Shown here: positions 1 to 8,692 of the stretch, one piece after another | How the letters are laid out: every line of letters begins with the position of its first letter | Position numbering within the stretch: the stretch's first letter is position 1 | Source: Chitinophaga pinensis | Lineage (GTDB): Bacteria > Bacteroidota > Bacteroidia > Chitinophagales > CAMDFR01 | Direction of reading: 5' to 3' | DNA: 64,000 bases | Assembly: GCA_945860705.1 (NCBI GenBank) | Contig: CAMART010000015.1 | Location: forward strand, 1 to 64,000 | Notes under the pieces: generated by a model | What the model was told of the DNA's origin: nothing | The model's database searches: none | Seen by the model: the letters and a program-made list of their open reading frames with translations, nothing else | Made by a program: the position numbers and the translations under genes

Positions 1-33
1 AAAGATTTTAAATGAAATTAAATTTCAAATAAT

Positions 34-66
34 AAAATAGCCAATGAAATATCATTGGCTATTTTT
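34..66 (+). terminator. Intrinsic terminator of an upstream gene
   Basis: A perfect 14-bp stem (arms 34-47 and 52-65, loop AATA) ends in a T-run just before pyrF. It probably ends transcription entering from the left edge; the gene it serves lies outside the window. Confidence 0.75.
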
Positions 67-89
67 ATAAATATTAAATTCAATATATT

Positions 90-908
90 ATGAATAAACA
101 AGAATTAATTTCAACTATTAAAAATAAAAATTCATTTTTATGTGTAGGATTAGATCCTGAATTAGAAAAATTACCTCCTCACCTATTAAGTGAAAAAAAT
201 CCAGTATTAGAATTTAATAAACAAATCATAGATGCGACACATGACCTCTGCGTGGCTTATAAACCCAATACGGCGTTCTACGAGAGCATGGGTGAGAATG
301 GATGGTCTACACTTCATGAAACTGTCGATTATATACCTCAAGATTTATTTACAATAGCAGATGCAAAAAGAGGAGATATTGGTAATACATCCAAAATGTA
401 CGCTAAAGCATTTTTAGAAAATATGGGCTTTGATGCAATCACTGTAGCACCATATATGGGCAAAGATAGTATAACTCCTTTTTTATCTTATGAAAATAAA
501 TGGGCGATTGTATTGGCTTTGACATCAAATGAAGGCTCAATCGATTTCCAAAAAATAGAAGACTCTAAACACACAAAGCTATATGAACAAGTATTAAATA
601 CTAGTAAAAATTGGGGTACAGATGAAAATATGATGTATGTGGTTGGTGCAACAAGAGCGGAGGATTTAGAGAATATTAGAAAAATTATACCAACTCATTT
701 CCTACTTGTTCCGGGTGTTGGTGCACAAGGTGGCAGTTTAGAAGATGTATGTAAATATGGAATGACGGACGAAATAGGATTGCTCATCAATTCGTCTAGA
801 GGAATAATGTATGCTAGCAAAGAAAAAGACTTTGCTCAACAAGCAAGGAAAGAAGCAAAAAAACTTCAAGAAGAAATGAAAATATATCTAGATAAAAGGT
901 TTGGGTAA
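90..908 (+). CDS. pyrF: Orotidine 5'-phosphate decarboxylase, type 2
   Basis: Decarboxylates OMP to UMP, the last step of de novo pyrimidine synthesis, in the cytosol. The 272-residue length and the active-site motif [14 protein letters not shown] (catalytic lysine at residue 93) fit the longer type 2 OMP decarboxylases; the N-terminal LCVGLDPE and the phosphate-loop segment [11 protein letters not shown] also fit a TIM barrel. The gene stands alone behind a terminator and converges with the DUF2059 gene, whose end is 5 nt away. The start ATG has no Shine-Dalgarno sequence, as is usual in Bacteroidota. I am confident of the family. Confidence 0.96.
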   Translation: MNKQELISTIKNKNSFLCVGLDPELEKLPPHLLSEKNPVLEFNKQIIDATHDLCVAYKPNTAFYESMGENGWSTLHETVDYIPQDLFTIADAKRGDIGNTSKMYAKAFLENMGFDAITVAPYMGKDSITPFLSYENKWAIVLALTSNEGSIDFQKIEDSKHTKLYEQVLNTSKNWGTDENMMYVVGATRAEDLENIRKIIPTHFLLVPGVGAQGGSLEDVCKYGMTDEIGLLINSSRGIMYASKEKDFAQQARKEAKKLQEEMKIYLDKRFG

Positions 909-913
909 ATAGT

Positions 914-1366
914 CTATTTTCCCATTTTCTCTTGCAATCTAGTAGCTACTTGCATACCTATTTTTCTTCCCCAAGCTTCTCCAGCTTTCATAGATTCCTC
1001 AGTTACTTTTGAATTATTCTTTTTCATTTTCAATCCTATAGGAGTTTGATAAAATGCAATTAGCTCTCTAAGGTCAGATTCTGTATAGTATTTGTAGTAT
1101 ATGGGCACATACAAATCTACAATATCATCTACTGATATATTACTAAATTCTTTGGCTATATCTTTCCAGTATTCTTTAGGCACTTCTCTGAATGCCTCAT
1201 TATCCTTAAATAAGTCCAACATATTGTCTATGGTAGATTGAAAATTATCTAAAGAACCTGTTTCGGTAAGATATTCTTTTACTAATGCTTTATATTGATT
1301 GGATTGTGCTTTAGCGGTGCAAATAAAGACTACAAGAATAATGATAGATAAGAATAGTTTTTTCAT
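914..1366 (-). CDS. Secreted DUF2059 domain protein
   Basis: A 150-residue protein with a clear signal peptide (MKKLFLSIIILVVFICTAKAQ, cleavage near residue 21), so it is exported to the periplasm. The C-terminal half, around YYTESDLRELIAFYQTPIGLKM, matches the DUF2059 core (a Leu-rich helix, then FYxTPxGxK). The molecular function of DUF2059 is not known. It lies upstream of nothing obvious and shares the minus strand with the next lipoprotein gene, 18 nt away, so the two may be co-transcribed. Confidence 0.8.
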   Translation of the reverse strand: MKKLFLSIIILVVFICTAKAQSNQYKALVKEYLTETGSLDNFQSTIDNMLDLFKDNEAFREVPKEYWKDIAKEFSNISVDDIVDLYVPIYYKYYTESDLRELIAFYQTPIGLKMKKNNSKVTEESMKAGEAWGRKIGMQVATRLQEKMGK

Positions 1367-1383
1367 ATGTATAATTTGATTAG

Positions 1384-1836
1384 TTAATTTATTTTACTTC
1401 CTTTTAATATTTGTTCACTAACATATGTTCTAAAGTTAGCACCTTGTCTTATATATATACTATCATTTTTTATGTATATATTTTGACTGTAGCCTTGATA
1501 AGACCCAGTTGGAGATGATGAGAGTATATATTCATTGTTTTCATTAGCCTCTATAGTTGAGAGATCATAGAATATGGTATCCAATCTTTTAATACTATAT
1601 GATAAATCAATTGTATTATCAGATGATAAAGATTTTGAAATGGTTGAATTAGAAGTAATAGTATCATGTGCTTCCTCTCTGTGCGATGTACCTCCCGAAT
1701 CTGATATTATCACCCAACTATAACTTGTATAAAAAACTTCATATTCTCCACATAAAGGTTTTCTATAATCAATTTTATCTTTACTACAAGATGTAAAAAT
1801 GAAAACTAGAATTATTAAATAGAATAAATATTTCAT
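1384..1836 (-). CDS. Small lipoprotein, unknown function
   Basis: About 150 residues with a lipoprotein signal: hydrophobic LFYLIILVFIFTSC, the cysteine sitting in an FTSC lipobox. I chose the second ATG (position 1836), which gives the usual short MKYL n-region; an upstream in-frame ATG at 1848 would add only MIYR. The mature part is Ser/Thr-rich with beta-strand character and no family that I recognise. It is probably a membrane-anchored surface or periplasmic protein. Confidence 0.7.
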   Translation of the reverse strand: MKYLFYLIILVFIFTSCSKDKIDYRKPLCGEYEVFYTSYSWVIISDSGGTSHREEAHDTITSNSTISKSLSSDNTIDLSYSIKRLDTIFYDLSTIEANENNEYILSSSPTGSYQGYSQNIYIKNDSIYIRQGANFRTYVSEQILKGSKIN

Positions 1837-1860
1837 GCGGTAAATCATAAAGTAAAATTA

Positions 1861-1893
1861 ATAAAAAAAGCTCTCAATAAAAATTGAGAGCTT
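1861..1893 (-). terminator. Intrinsic terminator downstream of ahcY
   Basis: An 11-bp perfect stem (1868-1878 with 1883-1893, loop of four A). Read on the minus strand it is followed by a run of seven T, immediately after the ahcY stop codon. Confidence 0.85.
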
Positions 1894-1915
1894 AATAAAT
1901 TTATATTACTAAATC

Positions 1916-3229
1916 TTAGTATCTATAGTATTCTGGTTTGAATGGACCTTGTGGAGTCACGCCAATATATTTAGCTTGGTCATCACTCAAAATATCTAAC
2001 TCTACTCCAATTTTAGACAAATGTAGTTGTGCTACTTTTTCATCTAAATGTTTAGGAAGTACATATACTTCGTTGTTATAGTTTTTAGAGTTTTGCCATA
2101 ATTCTAGTTGAGCTAATGTTTGGTTTGTAAATGAATTACTCATTACAAATGACGGATGTCCTGTACCGCAACCTAAGTTTACTAATCTACCTTCAGCTAA
2201 TACGATGATATCTTTTCCATCTACATTATACATATCTACTTGTGGTTTGATAGTATCTTTTGTAGAACCATAGTTTTTATTCAACCAAGCCATGTCTATT
2301 TCATTATCAAAGTGTCCGATATTACAAACAATAGCTTTGTCTTTCATTTTTTTGAAATGCTCACCCGTGATGATATTGTAGTTACCTGTAGCTGTTACTA
2401 CGATATCTACCTCTCCTACTACATCTGCCATTTTTTTCACAGCAAAACCATCCATAGCAGCTTGAAGTGCACAGATAGGATCTATTTCAGTAACAATAAC
2501 TCTAACTCCTGAACTTCTCAATGAAGCAGCTGATCCTTTTCCTACATCACCATATCCAGCAACTACAGCAGTTTTACCTGCCATCATCAAGTCAGTAGCT
2601 CTTCTGATAGAATCTACTAAAGATTCTTTACAGCCATATTTGTTATCAAATTTTGATTTTGTAACTGAATCGTTAATATTGATAGCTGGCAAAGGCAATT
2701 TTCCTGCTTTTTGTCTTTCGTATAATCTATGAACTCCAGTTGTAGTCTCTTCAGATATACCTCTGATATCTGCTACTAATTCTGGATATCTATCCAATAC
2801 CATATTTGTCAAATCACCGCCATCATCCAAAATCATGTTTAAAGGTTTTCCACCTTCAAAAGCAAATATAGTTTGCTCAATACACCAATCAAATTCTTGC
2901 TCATTCATACCTTTCCAAGCATATACAGGAATACCTGCTGCTGCGATTGCTGCTGCTGCGTGATCTTGAGTAGAAAATATATTACATGAAGACCAAGTAA
3001 CTTCAGCACCTAGCTCTTTCAATGTTTCTATCAATACTGCAGTCTGAATAGTCATGTGTAAACATCCAGCTATTCTAGCTCCTGCAAGAGGTTGTGTTTT
3101 TCCAAATTCTTGTCTAAGTGCCATCAAACCTGGCATTTCTGCTTCTGCTAAACGGATTTCTTTTCTACCCCATTCAGCTAAAGCCATATCTTTTACCTTG
3201 TAAGATAATTTTGTGTCAACTGTACTCAT
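1916..3229 (-). CDS. ahcY: Adenosylhomocysteinase (SAH hydrolase)
   Basis: Reversibly hydrolyses S-adenosylhomocysteine to adenosine and homocysteine, keeping the methylation cycle running. At 437 residues it is full length. Visible hallmarks: [16 protein letters not shown] near the N-terminus, [15 protein letters not shown], the NAD-binding [13 protein letters not shown], and the conserved C-terminal tail ending in PEYYRY (PxxYRY). It has its own promoter and a strong terminator, so it looks monocistronic. It is divergent from the cobalamin-riboswitch operon, which is suggestive because B12 and the methyl cycle are linked, but no riboswitch is seen on the ahcY side. Confidence 0.97.
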   Translation of the reverse strand: MSTVDTKLSYKVKDMALAEWGRKEIRLAEAEMPGLMALRQEFGKTQPLAGARIAGCLHMTIQTAVLIETLKELGAEVTWSSCNIFSTQDHAAAAIAAAGIPVYAWKGMNEQEFDWCIEQTIFAFEGGKPLNMILDDGGDLTNMVLDRYPELVADIRGISEETTTGVHRLYERQKAGKLPLPAININDSVTKSKFDNKYGCKESLVDSIRRATDLMMAGKTAVVAGYGDVGKGSAASLRSSGVRVIVTEIDPICALQAAMDGFAVKKMADVVGEVDIVVTATGNYNIITGEHFKKMKDKAIVCNIGHFDNEIDMAWLNKNYGSTKDTIKPQVDMYNVDGKDIIVLAEGRLVNLGCGTGHPSFVMSNSFTNQTLAQLELWQNSKNYNNEVYVLPKHLDEKVAQLHLSKIGVELDILSDDQAKYIGVTPQGPFKPEYYRY

Positions 3230-3263
3230 AATTTATTTTTTTTAATTGATTTTTAATCGGATG

Positions 3264-3271
3264 CAAAAATA
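3264..3271 (-). promoter_or_regulatory. ahcY promoter -7 box
   Basis: On the minus strand reads TATTTTTG, an exact TAnnTTTG match, 34 nt before the ahcY ATG. Confidence 0.55.
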
Positions 3272-3281
3272 TAGCAATTTT

Positions 3282-3315
3282 TTTGAATAATATAATGTAA
3301 AATCGAATAACTTTG
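3282..3315 (+). promoter_or_regulatory. Promoter of the cobalamin operon
   Basis: TTTG at 3282-3285 and TAACTTTG at 3308-3315 match the Bacteroidota -33 and -7 elements with a 22-nt spacer. The predicted transcription start (about 3322) coincides with the 5' edge of the riboswitch. Confidence 0.6.
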
Positions 3316-3321
3316 TCCCGT

Positions 3322-3500
3322 TAAGGTTCTTAAACGAATAATAGGGAATTTAGTTTAAATCTAAAACTGTACCCGCAGCTGTAATTCAATTTTTGTGTAG
3401 CTATAGATGCACAAAGTTTTTTAGCTCTACATATCCACTGTCAAGTGCACAATGATGGGAAGGATGCTAAAAATTTGAAGAGTCAGAAGACCTGCCTTAG
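3322..3500 (+). ncRNA. Cobalamin riboswitch
   Basis: The conserved cobalamin-aptamer landmarks occur in order: AAGGTTC, then ATAGGGAATTTAG, CTGTACCCGCAGCTGTAA, ATCCACTG, GATGGGAAGG, and the B12 box AGTCAGAAGACCTGCC at 3481-3496. It sits between a promoter and a BtuG-like/BtuFCD operon. In the known class adenosylcobalamin or a related cobalamin represses the downstream genes. A weak AT-rich hairpin at about 3556-3574, followed by T-rich DNA, could be the expression platform; this part is uncertain. Confidence 0.92.
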
Positions 3501-3610
3501 CAATCATGATGTGTATGTGTGTCGGGAAAAACACCTAAACATGATGTAACGACGGTTATTATTTGTTATAATAATTGTGGTTTTTATTTAATTTTATACA
3601 AACAAAAAAA

Positions 3611-5146
3611 ATGAAAAACGTTTTACGTGATGCTTTGGCTATAGCATGCTCAATAATAGCTATGAATTCTTTTGCTCAAAATTCTTATAAAGGCTGTATA
3701 GTGTCTGAGGGCAATAACTTTGGCGCTCCAGGCAATATGGTGAAAATGGCGCACTACTACCCTATCGAAAAGAAATATATTTATTTCGATTCCTTAGCTG
3801 GCGACTTCACCAATGAAGTTTTGTGTGACAAAGCTTACACATATATTCATGTAGGTAATATAGATGCATCAAAAGATTCAGTTTATAAATATGATAGTAA
3901 ATGTCATACTAGATTGAATTCCGTCCAAATTTCTGGATTTCAAAGAATGAAAACTACATCTACTAAACTAATCGCTAGTAAAGGATATGGTGCAGATAGT
4001 AACTATATAGAAATATTTGATAAGAATTCTTTGGTGAAATTGGCTACAATTACGGAAGTAGATCAAGAGTGCAACGGCATTGCTATTAATGGAAATACTG
4101 CATACGTTGCAGTAAATGGCTCTTGGCCAACTTATACTGATAGTGGCACTGTAGCAGTTATAGATATGGCTACAAATAGTTTTGTTAAGTTCATAAAATT
4201 AGATACGAATGCTAAAGTTGTAAATAGGGTTTATTCTATTGGAAATTTTCTATACTGCGAATGCGATTTTGATAAAATAGTCGAGTATAATCTTAGTACT
4301 GATTCATTCATGATTTATCCTGTTGGTGGCATACAAAATACAATTGGTCTATACGGAAACTATATAGGAATAGCTACATACACCAGTATACTTGCATGGG
4401 ATATCACTACTCATACTTCATTAGTTGTTGATTCCTATTTTGGTGATGTGAGCGAATTTAGAGTGAATCCTTTAAATTATGCAAACAGACCAGTGATATA
4501 TAATGATTATTTTAATGGATATGGCGTATTTATGAATACCTTGCCTACCTCTAAAATTGATTCGTTTTTAATTGGTATTGGCAGTGTTTTAGATATTTTA
4601 ATTGATTCAAATAGTGCACCTATATCTGCTAATTATGTTGTTAATTTAGTAAGAGATAACGATACGAATTTTGTTGTAAACTATAGTGATGCTGATGCTT
4701 GTGAAAGGTTAGTTACAAAAATAGTAGCTGGACCAAATAGAATCGGTGCATCAGCAAATCTAGATAGTATGGGTAATTTTAGTTATACCCCTGCTACAGG
4801 ATTAGTAGCTGCTGATACAGTGAGTATAGCAATATACGATATAGCTGGCGATAGTAGCATTTCTAAAATATTTATAAATGTATTTGATCCATTGAATATT
4901 AACGAATTTAATGAAATCTCATTTAGTTTTTACCCTAATCCTAGTAGTGAATATATTAAAATCGAGATGGATAATGCAAAGGATTATTCACTTGACATAT
5001 TAGACTTAATAGGTAATATTGTGATTTCTAAAAATCAAATTGTAAGTAATATCGTAGATATCACTTCATTAAATTCTGGAATGTACTTATTGAGAATCAC
5101 AGACAATAAAGGAAAATCTACTACTAAGAAATTTTATAAAAACTAG
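3611..5146 (+). CDS. BtuG-like beta-propeller surface protein with T9SS sorting domain
   Basis: About 511 residues. A signal peptide ends in NSFAQ. The body (about residues 25-330) consists of repeated short strands with phrases such as GTVAVIDMATNSFVKFIKLD and ECNGIAINGNTAYVAVNG, typical of YncE/DUF5074-like seven-bladed propellers; BtuG, the high-affinity B12 surface protein of Bacteroides, has this fold. A cadherin/Ig-like stretch follows, and the last about 80 residues (SFYPNPSSEY ... LNSGMYLLRITDNKGKS) form a T9SS type A sorting domain. So it is inferred to bind corrinoids at the surface after T9SS export, rather than as a lipoprotein. It is the first gene after the riboswitch. Start chosen at ATG 3611, which gives a clean signal peptide; an in-frame start at 3575 adds 12 unlikely residues. 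Confidence 0.72.
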   Translation: MKNVLRDALAIACSIIAMNSFAQNSYKGCIVSEGNNFGAPGNMVKMAHYYPIEKKYIYFDSLAGDFTNEVLCDKAYTYIHVGNIDASKDSVYKYDSKCHTRLNSVQISGFQRMKTTSTKLIASKGYGADSNYIEIFDKNSLVKLATITEVDQECNGIAINGNTAYVAVNGSWPTYTDSGTVAVIDMATNSFVKFIKLDTNAKVVNRVYSIGNFLYCECDFDKIVEYNLSTDSFMIYPVGGIQNTIGLYGNYIGIATYTSILAWDITTHTSLVVDSYFGDVSEFRVNPLNYANRPVIYNDYFNGYGVFMNTLPTSKIDSFLIGIGSVLDILIDSNSAPISANYVVNLVRDNDTNFVVNYSDADACERLVTKIVAGPNRIGASANLDSMGNFSYTPATGLVAADTVSIAIYDIAGDSSISKIFINVFDPLNINEFNEISFSFYPNPSSEYIKIEMDNAKDYSLDILDLIGNIVISKNQIVSNIVDITSLNSGMYLLRITDNKGKSTTKKFYKN

Positions 5147-5147
5147 T

Positions 5148-6341
5148 ATGTATTTTTCAAGAGTAATATGTTATAATAGAGATGTTTTTTGCAAAGCAAA
5201 AAACATCTCTATATTATTTTTTATTATACTGATTTCTTTTGCATCTTGTAAGAAAAAAAAGAAGACTGAAGTTGAGCCAATCAAAAATATTGGCGCAACC
5301 TACTTAAGTTTAAAATACGCTAAAGGATTTGAAGTAAATTACTACAAAGGATATAAGCAAATAATAGTAAAACATCCATGGAAAAATAGTAAAGAATCTA
5401 TCAATTATTTTATATCTAAAGACAGCAGTTTTATACCAAAAACACTTCATACAAATGACATCGTTTTAATAGAACCAATTGATAAAGTAGCTGTTGTATC
5501 TACTACATATCTGAGTTTTTTGGAAATGATAAATAAAGTAAATAATATAAGTGCTATCAGTTATGCCAAATATGTATACTCACCCAAAATACTAAAGCTA
5601 CATAATGAACAAAAAATAAAAGAAATTGGGTTTGATGAAAATTTGAATTATGAAAAACTACTAGAATCCAAATCAAAACTAGTATTTACATATGCTATAA
5701 AACAACCTAAAGACGAAGCAAAACTAAATAGCTTAGATATAAAGCGAGTAATGGTCAGTGAATATTTAGAAGAAACTCCTCTTGCACAAGCCGAGTGGTT
5801 GTTCTTTTTTGCAGCATTTTTTAATGAAGAAGAAAAAGCAAAAGTTTTATTTGATAGTATAGATAAGCAGTATCTAGCCTTACAAAAAGATATAGCTAAT
5901 TTAGAATCAAAACCAACTGTCATGTGCAATCTACCATTTAAAGGAAACTGGTACTTACCAGGCGGGAAAAGTGTAGCAGCAAGATTTATTGAAGATGCTG
6001 GTGGAAAGTATGTATTTAGTGAAAATAATGAATTTGGTGGTGTGAATATTCCATATGAAAAAGCATACGCACTAGCACTTAATGCTGATTATTTTTTACA
6101 TGTAAATAATTGCAAAAACAAAAAAGAACTTACCTCCGATTTCGATGCGATAAAAAACACCAAAGCTTTTAAATCTAATCATATCTATAATAATAATCTT
6201 CGTATCAACAATCAATCTGCTAATGATTTTTGGGAGAGCGGAGTAGCTCATCCAGATTTAGTGCTTAAAGATTTAATAGAAATATTACATGCCAATTCTC
6301 AAAACAATTATTCATCTTTTTATTATCGAAAAATTGAATAG
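5148..6341 (+). CDS. btuF: BtuF-like cobalamin-binding lipoprotein of an ABC importer
   Basis: A 397-residue class III periplasmic binding protein. The hydrophobic segment ISILFFIILISFASC ends in a lipobox cysteine at about residue 34, followed by a lysine-rich linker. Two lobes with the family pattern are visible (TNDIVLIEP...VVSTTYLSFLEMI; PTVMCNLPFKGNWYLPGGKSVAARFIEDAGGKY; final SAND-FWESGVAHPDLVLKDLIEIL). Riboswitch control and adjacent BtuC and BtuD support cobalamin as ligand; iron siderophore is the main alternative. The start ATG is 1 nt after the stop of the preceding gene. The first codons contain a long perfect hairpin (5177-5211). Confidence 0.82.
   Translation: MYFSRVICYNRDVFCKAKNISILFFIILISFASCKKKKKTEVEPIKNIGATYLSLKYAKGFEVNYYKGYKQIIVKHPWKNSKESINYFISKDSSFIPKTLHTNDIVLIEPIDKVAVVSTTYLSFLEMINKVNNISAISYAKYVYSPKILKLHNEQKIKEIGFDENLNYEKLLESKSKLVFTYAIKQPKDEAKLNSLDIKRVMVSEYLEETPLAQAEWLFFFAAFFNEEEKAKVLFDSIDKQYLALQKDIANLESKPTVMCNLPFKGNWYLPGGKSVAARFIEDAGGKYVFSENNEFGGVNIPYEKAYALALNADYFLHVNNCKNKKELTSDFDAIKNTKAFKSNHIYNNNLRINNQSANDFWESGVAHPDLVLKDLIEILHANSQNNYSSFYYRKIE
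5177..5211 (+). terminator. Terminator-like hairpin inside the btuF 5' coding region
   Basis: A perfect 16-bp inverted repeat (5177-5192 with 5196-5211, loop AAA), followed by TATTATTTTTTATT. It has the form of an intrinsic terminator but lies within codons 11-21 of btuF, encoding part of the n-region of the signal peptide. It could cause partial termination after the propeller gene. Confidence 0.6.
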
Positions 6342-7359
6342 AGGTTTTTTTACATATATAATTATATTGTCACTACTTATAGTTTTATTTCTGATTCATA
6401 TAAGTATTGGCAAAGTAAATTTTTCATTAAGTGATTGGTTATTTTTTTTAAATTATAACGAACCAAGTAATGTACTCTTCAATCAAATAATCATATACAA
6501 TAGAATACCAACTGCACTTACAGCAATACTTGCAGGAGGCGCACTTTCTATAAGTGGTATGCAAATGCAAACTCTTTTTAGAAATCCTGTTGCAGGACCA
6601 TTTGTACTAGGTATCAGTAGTGGAGCTAGTTTATTTGTAGCATTGTTTTTAATGAGTACTGCATTTATAGGTATCACTTTTGTAGATTTCCCCATACTTC
6701 AAAACTCTAGTCTAATACTTTTTGCTTTTTTAGGTAGTTTTATTTTTGCATTATTGATTTTGTACATAAGTCGAAAAGTATCGAGTGTTAGCACGGTATT
6801 AATAGTTGGTTTATTACTTAGTGGCATAGCCAGCGCTATAGTTACTTTATTAGAAAGCATTGCTGATAAAAACGCATTGCAAAGTTTTGTTTTTTGGAGT
6901 TTTGGTTCATTTCAAAACTTGAGCTATGGACAGATTTGTATATTCTTTATTGTAATAATTATAGGCATTATTATTTCGCTTTTCACACTAAAATCCTCCA
7001 ATCTTATCCAAATAAATGATGAGTTTGCAAAGCAAAACGGAGTAAACATCAATAAAATAAAAACGCTTTTAATCATTTCTAGTACATTACTTGCTAGTGC
7101 AGTGACTGCATACTGCGGTCCTATTGCATTCATAGGATTAGCTGTGCCTCACTTATGTAGAACATTATTAAAAACCTCCGATCATATAAAATTATATCCT
7201 TTTGTTTTTTTAATGGGCAGTCTCATTTGTCTTTGTTGTTCTGTAATCATCAATTTACCTTTTATAGAAATCAATATTCCTATAAATGTAATTACTAGTA
7301 TTATTGGTGGTCCTTTAGTAATATATATCATACTCAGTAAACCCATTGAATATAGATAG
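6289..7359 (+). CDS. btuC: FecCD-family ABC transporter permease (BtuC-like)
   Basis: A polytopic inner-membrane permease of up to 356 residues with about 9-10 hydrophobic segments. The FecCD hallmarks are GGALSISGMQMQTLFRNPVAGPFVLGISSGAS near residues 80-110 and CGPIAFIGLAVPHLCRTLL in the coupling region. It imports the ligand delivered by the BtuF-like protein. As annotated from ATG 6289 it overlaps btuF by 53 nt; an in-frame TTG at 6334 would shorten the overlap to 8 nt and still leave the first membrane segment intact, so the start is uncertain. Confidence 0.85.
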   Translation: MPILKTIIHLFIIEKLNRGFFTYIIILSLLIVLFLIHISIGKVNFSLSDWLFFLNYNEPSNVLFNQIIIYNRIPTALTAILAGGALSISGMQMQTLFRNPVAGPFVLGISSGASLFVALFLMSTAFIGITFVDFPILQNSSLILFAFLGSFIFALLILYISRKVSSVSTVLIVGLLLSGIASAIVTLLESIADKNALQSFVFWSFGSFQNLSYGQICIFFIVIIIGIIISLFTLKSSNLIQINDEFAKQNGVNINKIKTLLIISSTLLASAVTAYCGPIAFIGLAVPHLCRTLLKTSDHIKLYPFVFLMGSLICLCCSVIINLPFIEINIPINVITSIIGGPLVIYIILSKPIEYR

Positions 7360-7360
7360 T

Positions 7361-8008
7361 ATGAAAATAAACACAATTTCATGTAAGAATATAAGTCTAT
7401 CATTTGATAATAAAAATATCATTAATGACTTTAATGAAGTATTTGAAATTAATACATTATCAGCTATAAAAGGTCTAAATGGTACTGGCAAAAGTAGTTT
7501 ACTAAAACTAATTACAGGATTAAATTCAAATTATTCGGGCAATATTTTTTATGATGATAAAAATATTAATCAATTCTCTAGTAGAGAAATTTCAAATTGC
7601 GTATCGTATGTAGGCACTAGAAATCATTTCACATTTCCAATAAGTGTAGCCGAACTATTAAATACTGGTAGGTATAATTATCAAAATATTTTTGGAAAAA
7701 TAAGTGAATCAGACCATCAAAATATTTTAACAATAGTAGAAGAAATAGGTATAATGGATTTGTATACTAAAAATGTTCAAAATCTGAGTGATGGCGAGCT
7801 TCAACAAGTGATGATAGCTTTAGCATTAGTAAGAGATACTTCATTTATTATTCTAGACGAACCTACATCATTTCTTGATTATAAAAACAGAGAGAAAATC
7901 TGGAATCTGCTTGTAGCTTTAAAAAATAAAGGAAAAGGAATCATAATCGCTTCGCACGATATTTTTGAAATAGAAAAATATGCAGATAGAATTACTGAAC
8001 TCAAATAA
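7361..8008 (+). CDS. btuD: ABC transporter ATP-binding protein (BtuD-like)
   Basis: The ATPase of the cobalamin-type importer, 215 residues from ATG 7361, 1 nt after the btuC stop (an in-frame TTG at 7346 is less likely). Walker A GLNGTGKSS at residues 38-46, signature LSDGE, Walker B FIILDEPTS, and the switch histidine in IIASHD are all present. The domain is short but complete. It is the last clear member of the riboswitch operon; the AlkB-like gene follows after 9 nt and may be read through. Confidence 0.87.
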   Translation: MKINTISCKNISLSFDNKNIINDFNEVFEINTLSAIKGLNGTGKSSLLKLITGLNSNYSGNIFYDDKNINQFSSREISNCVSYVGTRNHFTFPISVAELLNTGRYNYQNIFGKISESDHQNILTIVEEIGIMDLYTKNVQNLSDGELQQVMIALALVRDTSFIILDEPTSFLDYKNREKIWNLLVALKNKGKGIIIASHDIFEIEKYADRITELK

Positions 8009-8017
8009 TCTATAGAT

Positions 8018-8593
8018 ATGAATCTCCTCCCCTACGATGGCACTGTGTTTTATTTTCAAAAAATATTTTGTCAAATAGATAGTGAAAAAATATTTGAAAC
8101 ACTTTTGAATAGTATAGATTGGAAAAATGATGAGGCTTTTATCTATGGCAAGCATATAATCACTAAAAGAAAAGTAGCTTGGTATGGCGATGAAAATTAT
8201 GAATATAAATATTCAAAAACATCCAAATTTGCCTTGCCTTGGACTTCTGACTTGATAGAGATAAAAAATATAGTAGAAAAATGCACAAATAATTCGTATA
8301 ACTCTTGCTTATTAAATCTCTATCACACCGGTGATGAAGGGATGACTTGGCATAGTGATGACGAAGAAACCATGAAAAAAAATGGTAGTATAGCTTCGGT
8401 TAGTTTTGGTGCATTACGTAAATTCTCCTTTAAGCATAAACAAAGTAAAGAAGTATTATCTCTAGAATTGGAAACCGGAAGTATCTTAGAAATGAAAGAC
8501 AATACACAAACTCACTGGCTTCATGCCTTACCAAAAACAAAAAAAGTATTAATGCCTAGAATAAATCTAACTTTTAGAAGTTTTACTGTTTAA
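8018..8593 (+). CDS. AlkB-like 2-oxoglutarate/Fe(II) dioxygenase
   Basis: A 191-residue protein of the AlkB family, which oxidatively removes alkyl lesions from nucleic acids. The iron ligands are visible as HSD in GMTWHSDDEE and the later His in THWLHALPK; the 2-oxoglutarate-binding arginines are in MPRINLTFR. Length and the LLNLYHTGDEGM lead-in resemble the short bacterial/AlkBH2-3-like group. It follows the ABC ATPase gene by 9 nt, but a functional link to B12 uptake is not evident. Confidence 0.88.
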   Translation: MNLLPYDGTVFYFQKIFCQIDSEKIFETLLNSIDWKNDEAFIYGKHIITKRKVAWYGDENYEYKYSKTSKFALPWTSDLIEIKNIVEKCTNNSYNSCLLNLYHTGDEGMTWHSDDEETMKKNGSIASVSFGALRKFSFKHKQSKEVLSLELETGSILEMKDNTQTHWLHALPKTKKVLMPRINLTFRSFTV

Positions 8594-8676
8594 CAATTCC
8601 TCATATAACTTAACATTTATTAAGTATTTATATATAAATATTTATAAAATGAGTTTTTAACTAAGAATACTTTATG

Positions 8677-8684
8677 TAGTTTTG
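8677..8684 (+). promoter_or_regulatory. Promoter -7 box of the HMG-CoA lyase gene
   Basis: TAGTTTTG is an exact TAnnTTTG match only 8 nt before the ATG at 8693, so the mRNA may be leaderless or nearly so. Confidence 0.5.
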
Positions 8685-8692
8685 TGTCTGAT

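Noticed and set aside
2240-2512. 90-residue plus-strand ORF opposite ahcY
   Set aside because: Composition is typical of antisense shadow; ahcY covers the whole region.
3556-3574. TTATTAT...ATAATAA hairpin as riboswitch terminator
   Set aside because: Seven A-T pairs only; too weak to list separately, though it could be part of the expression platform.
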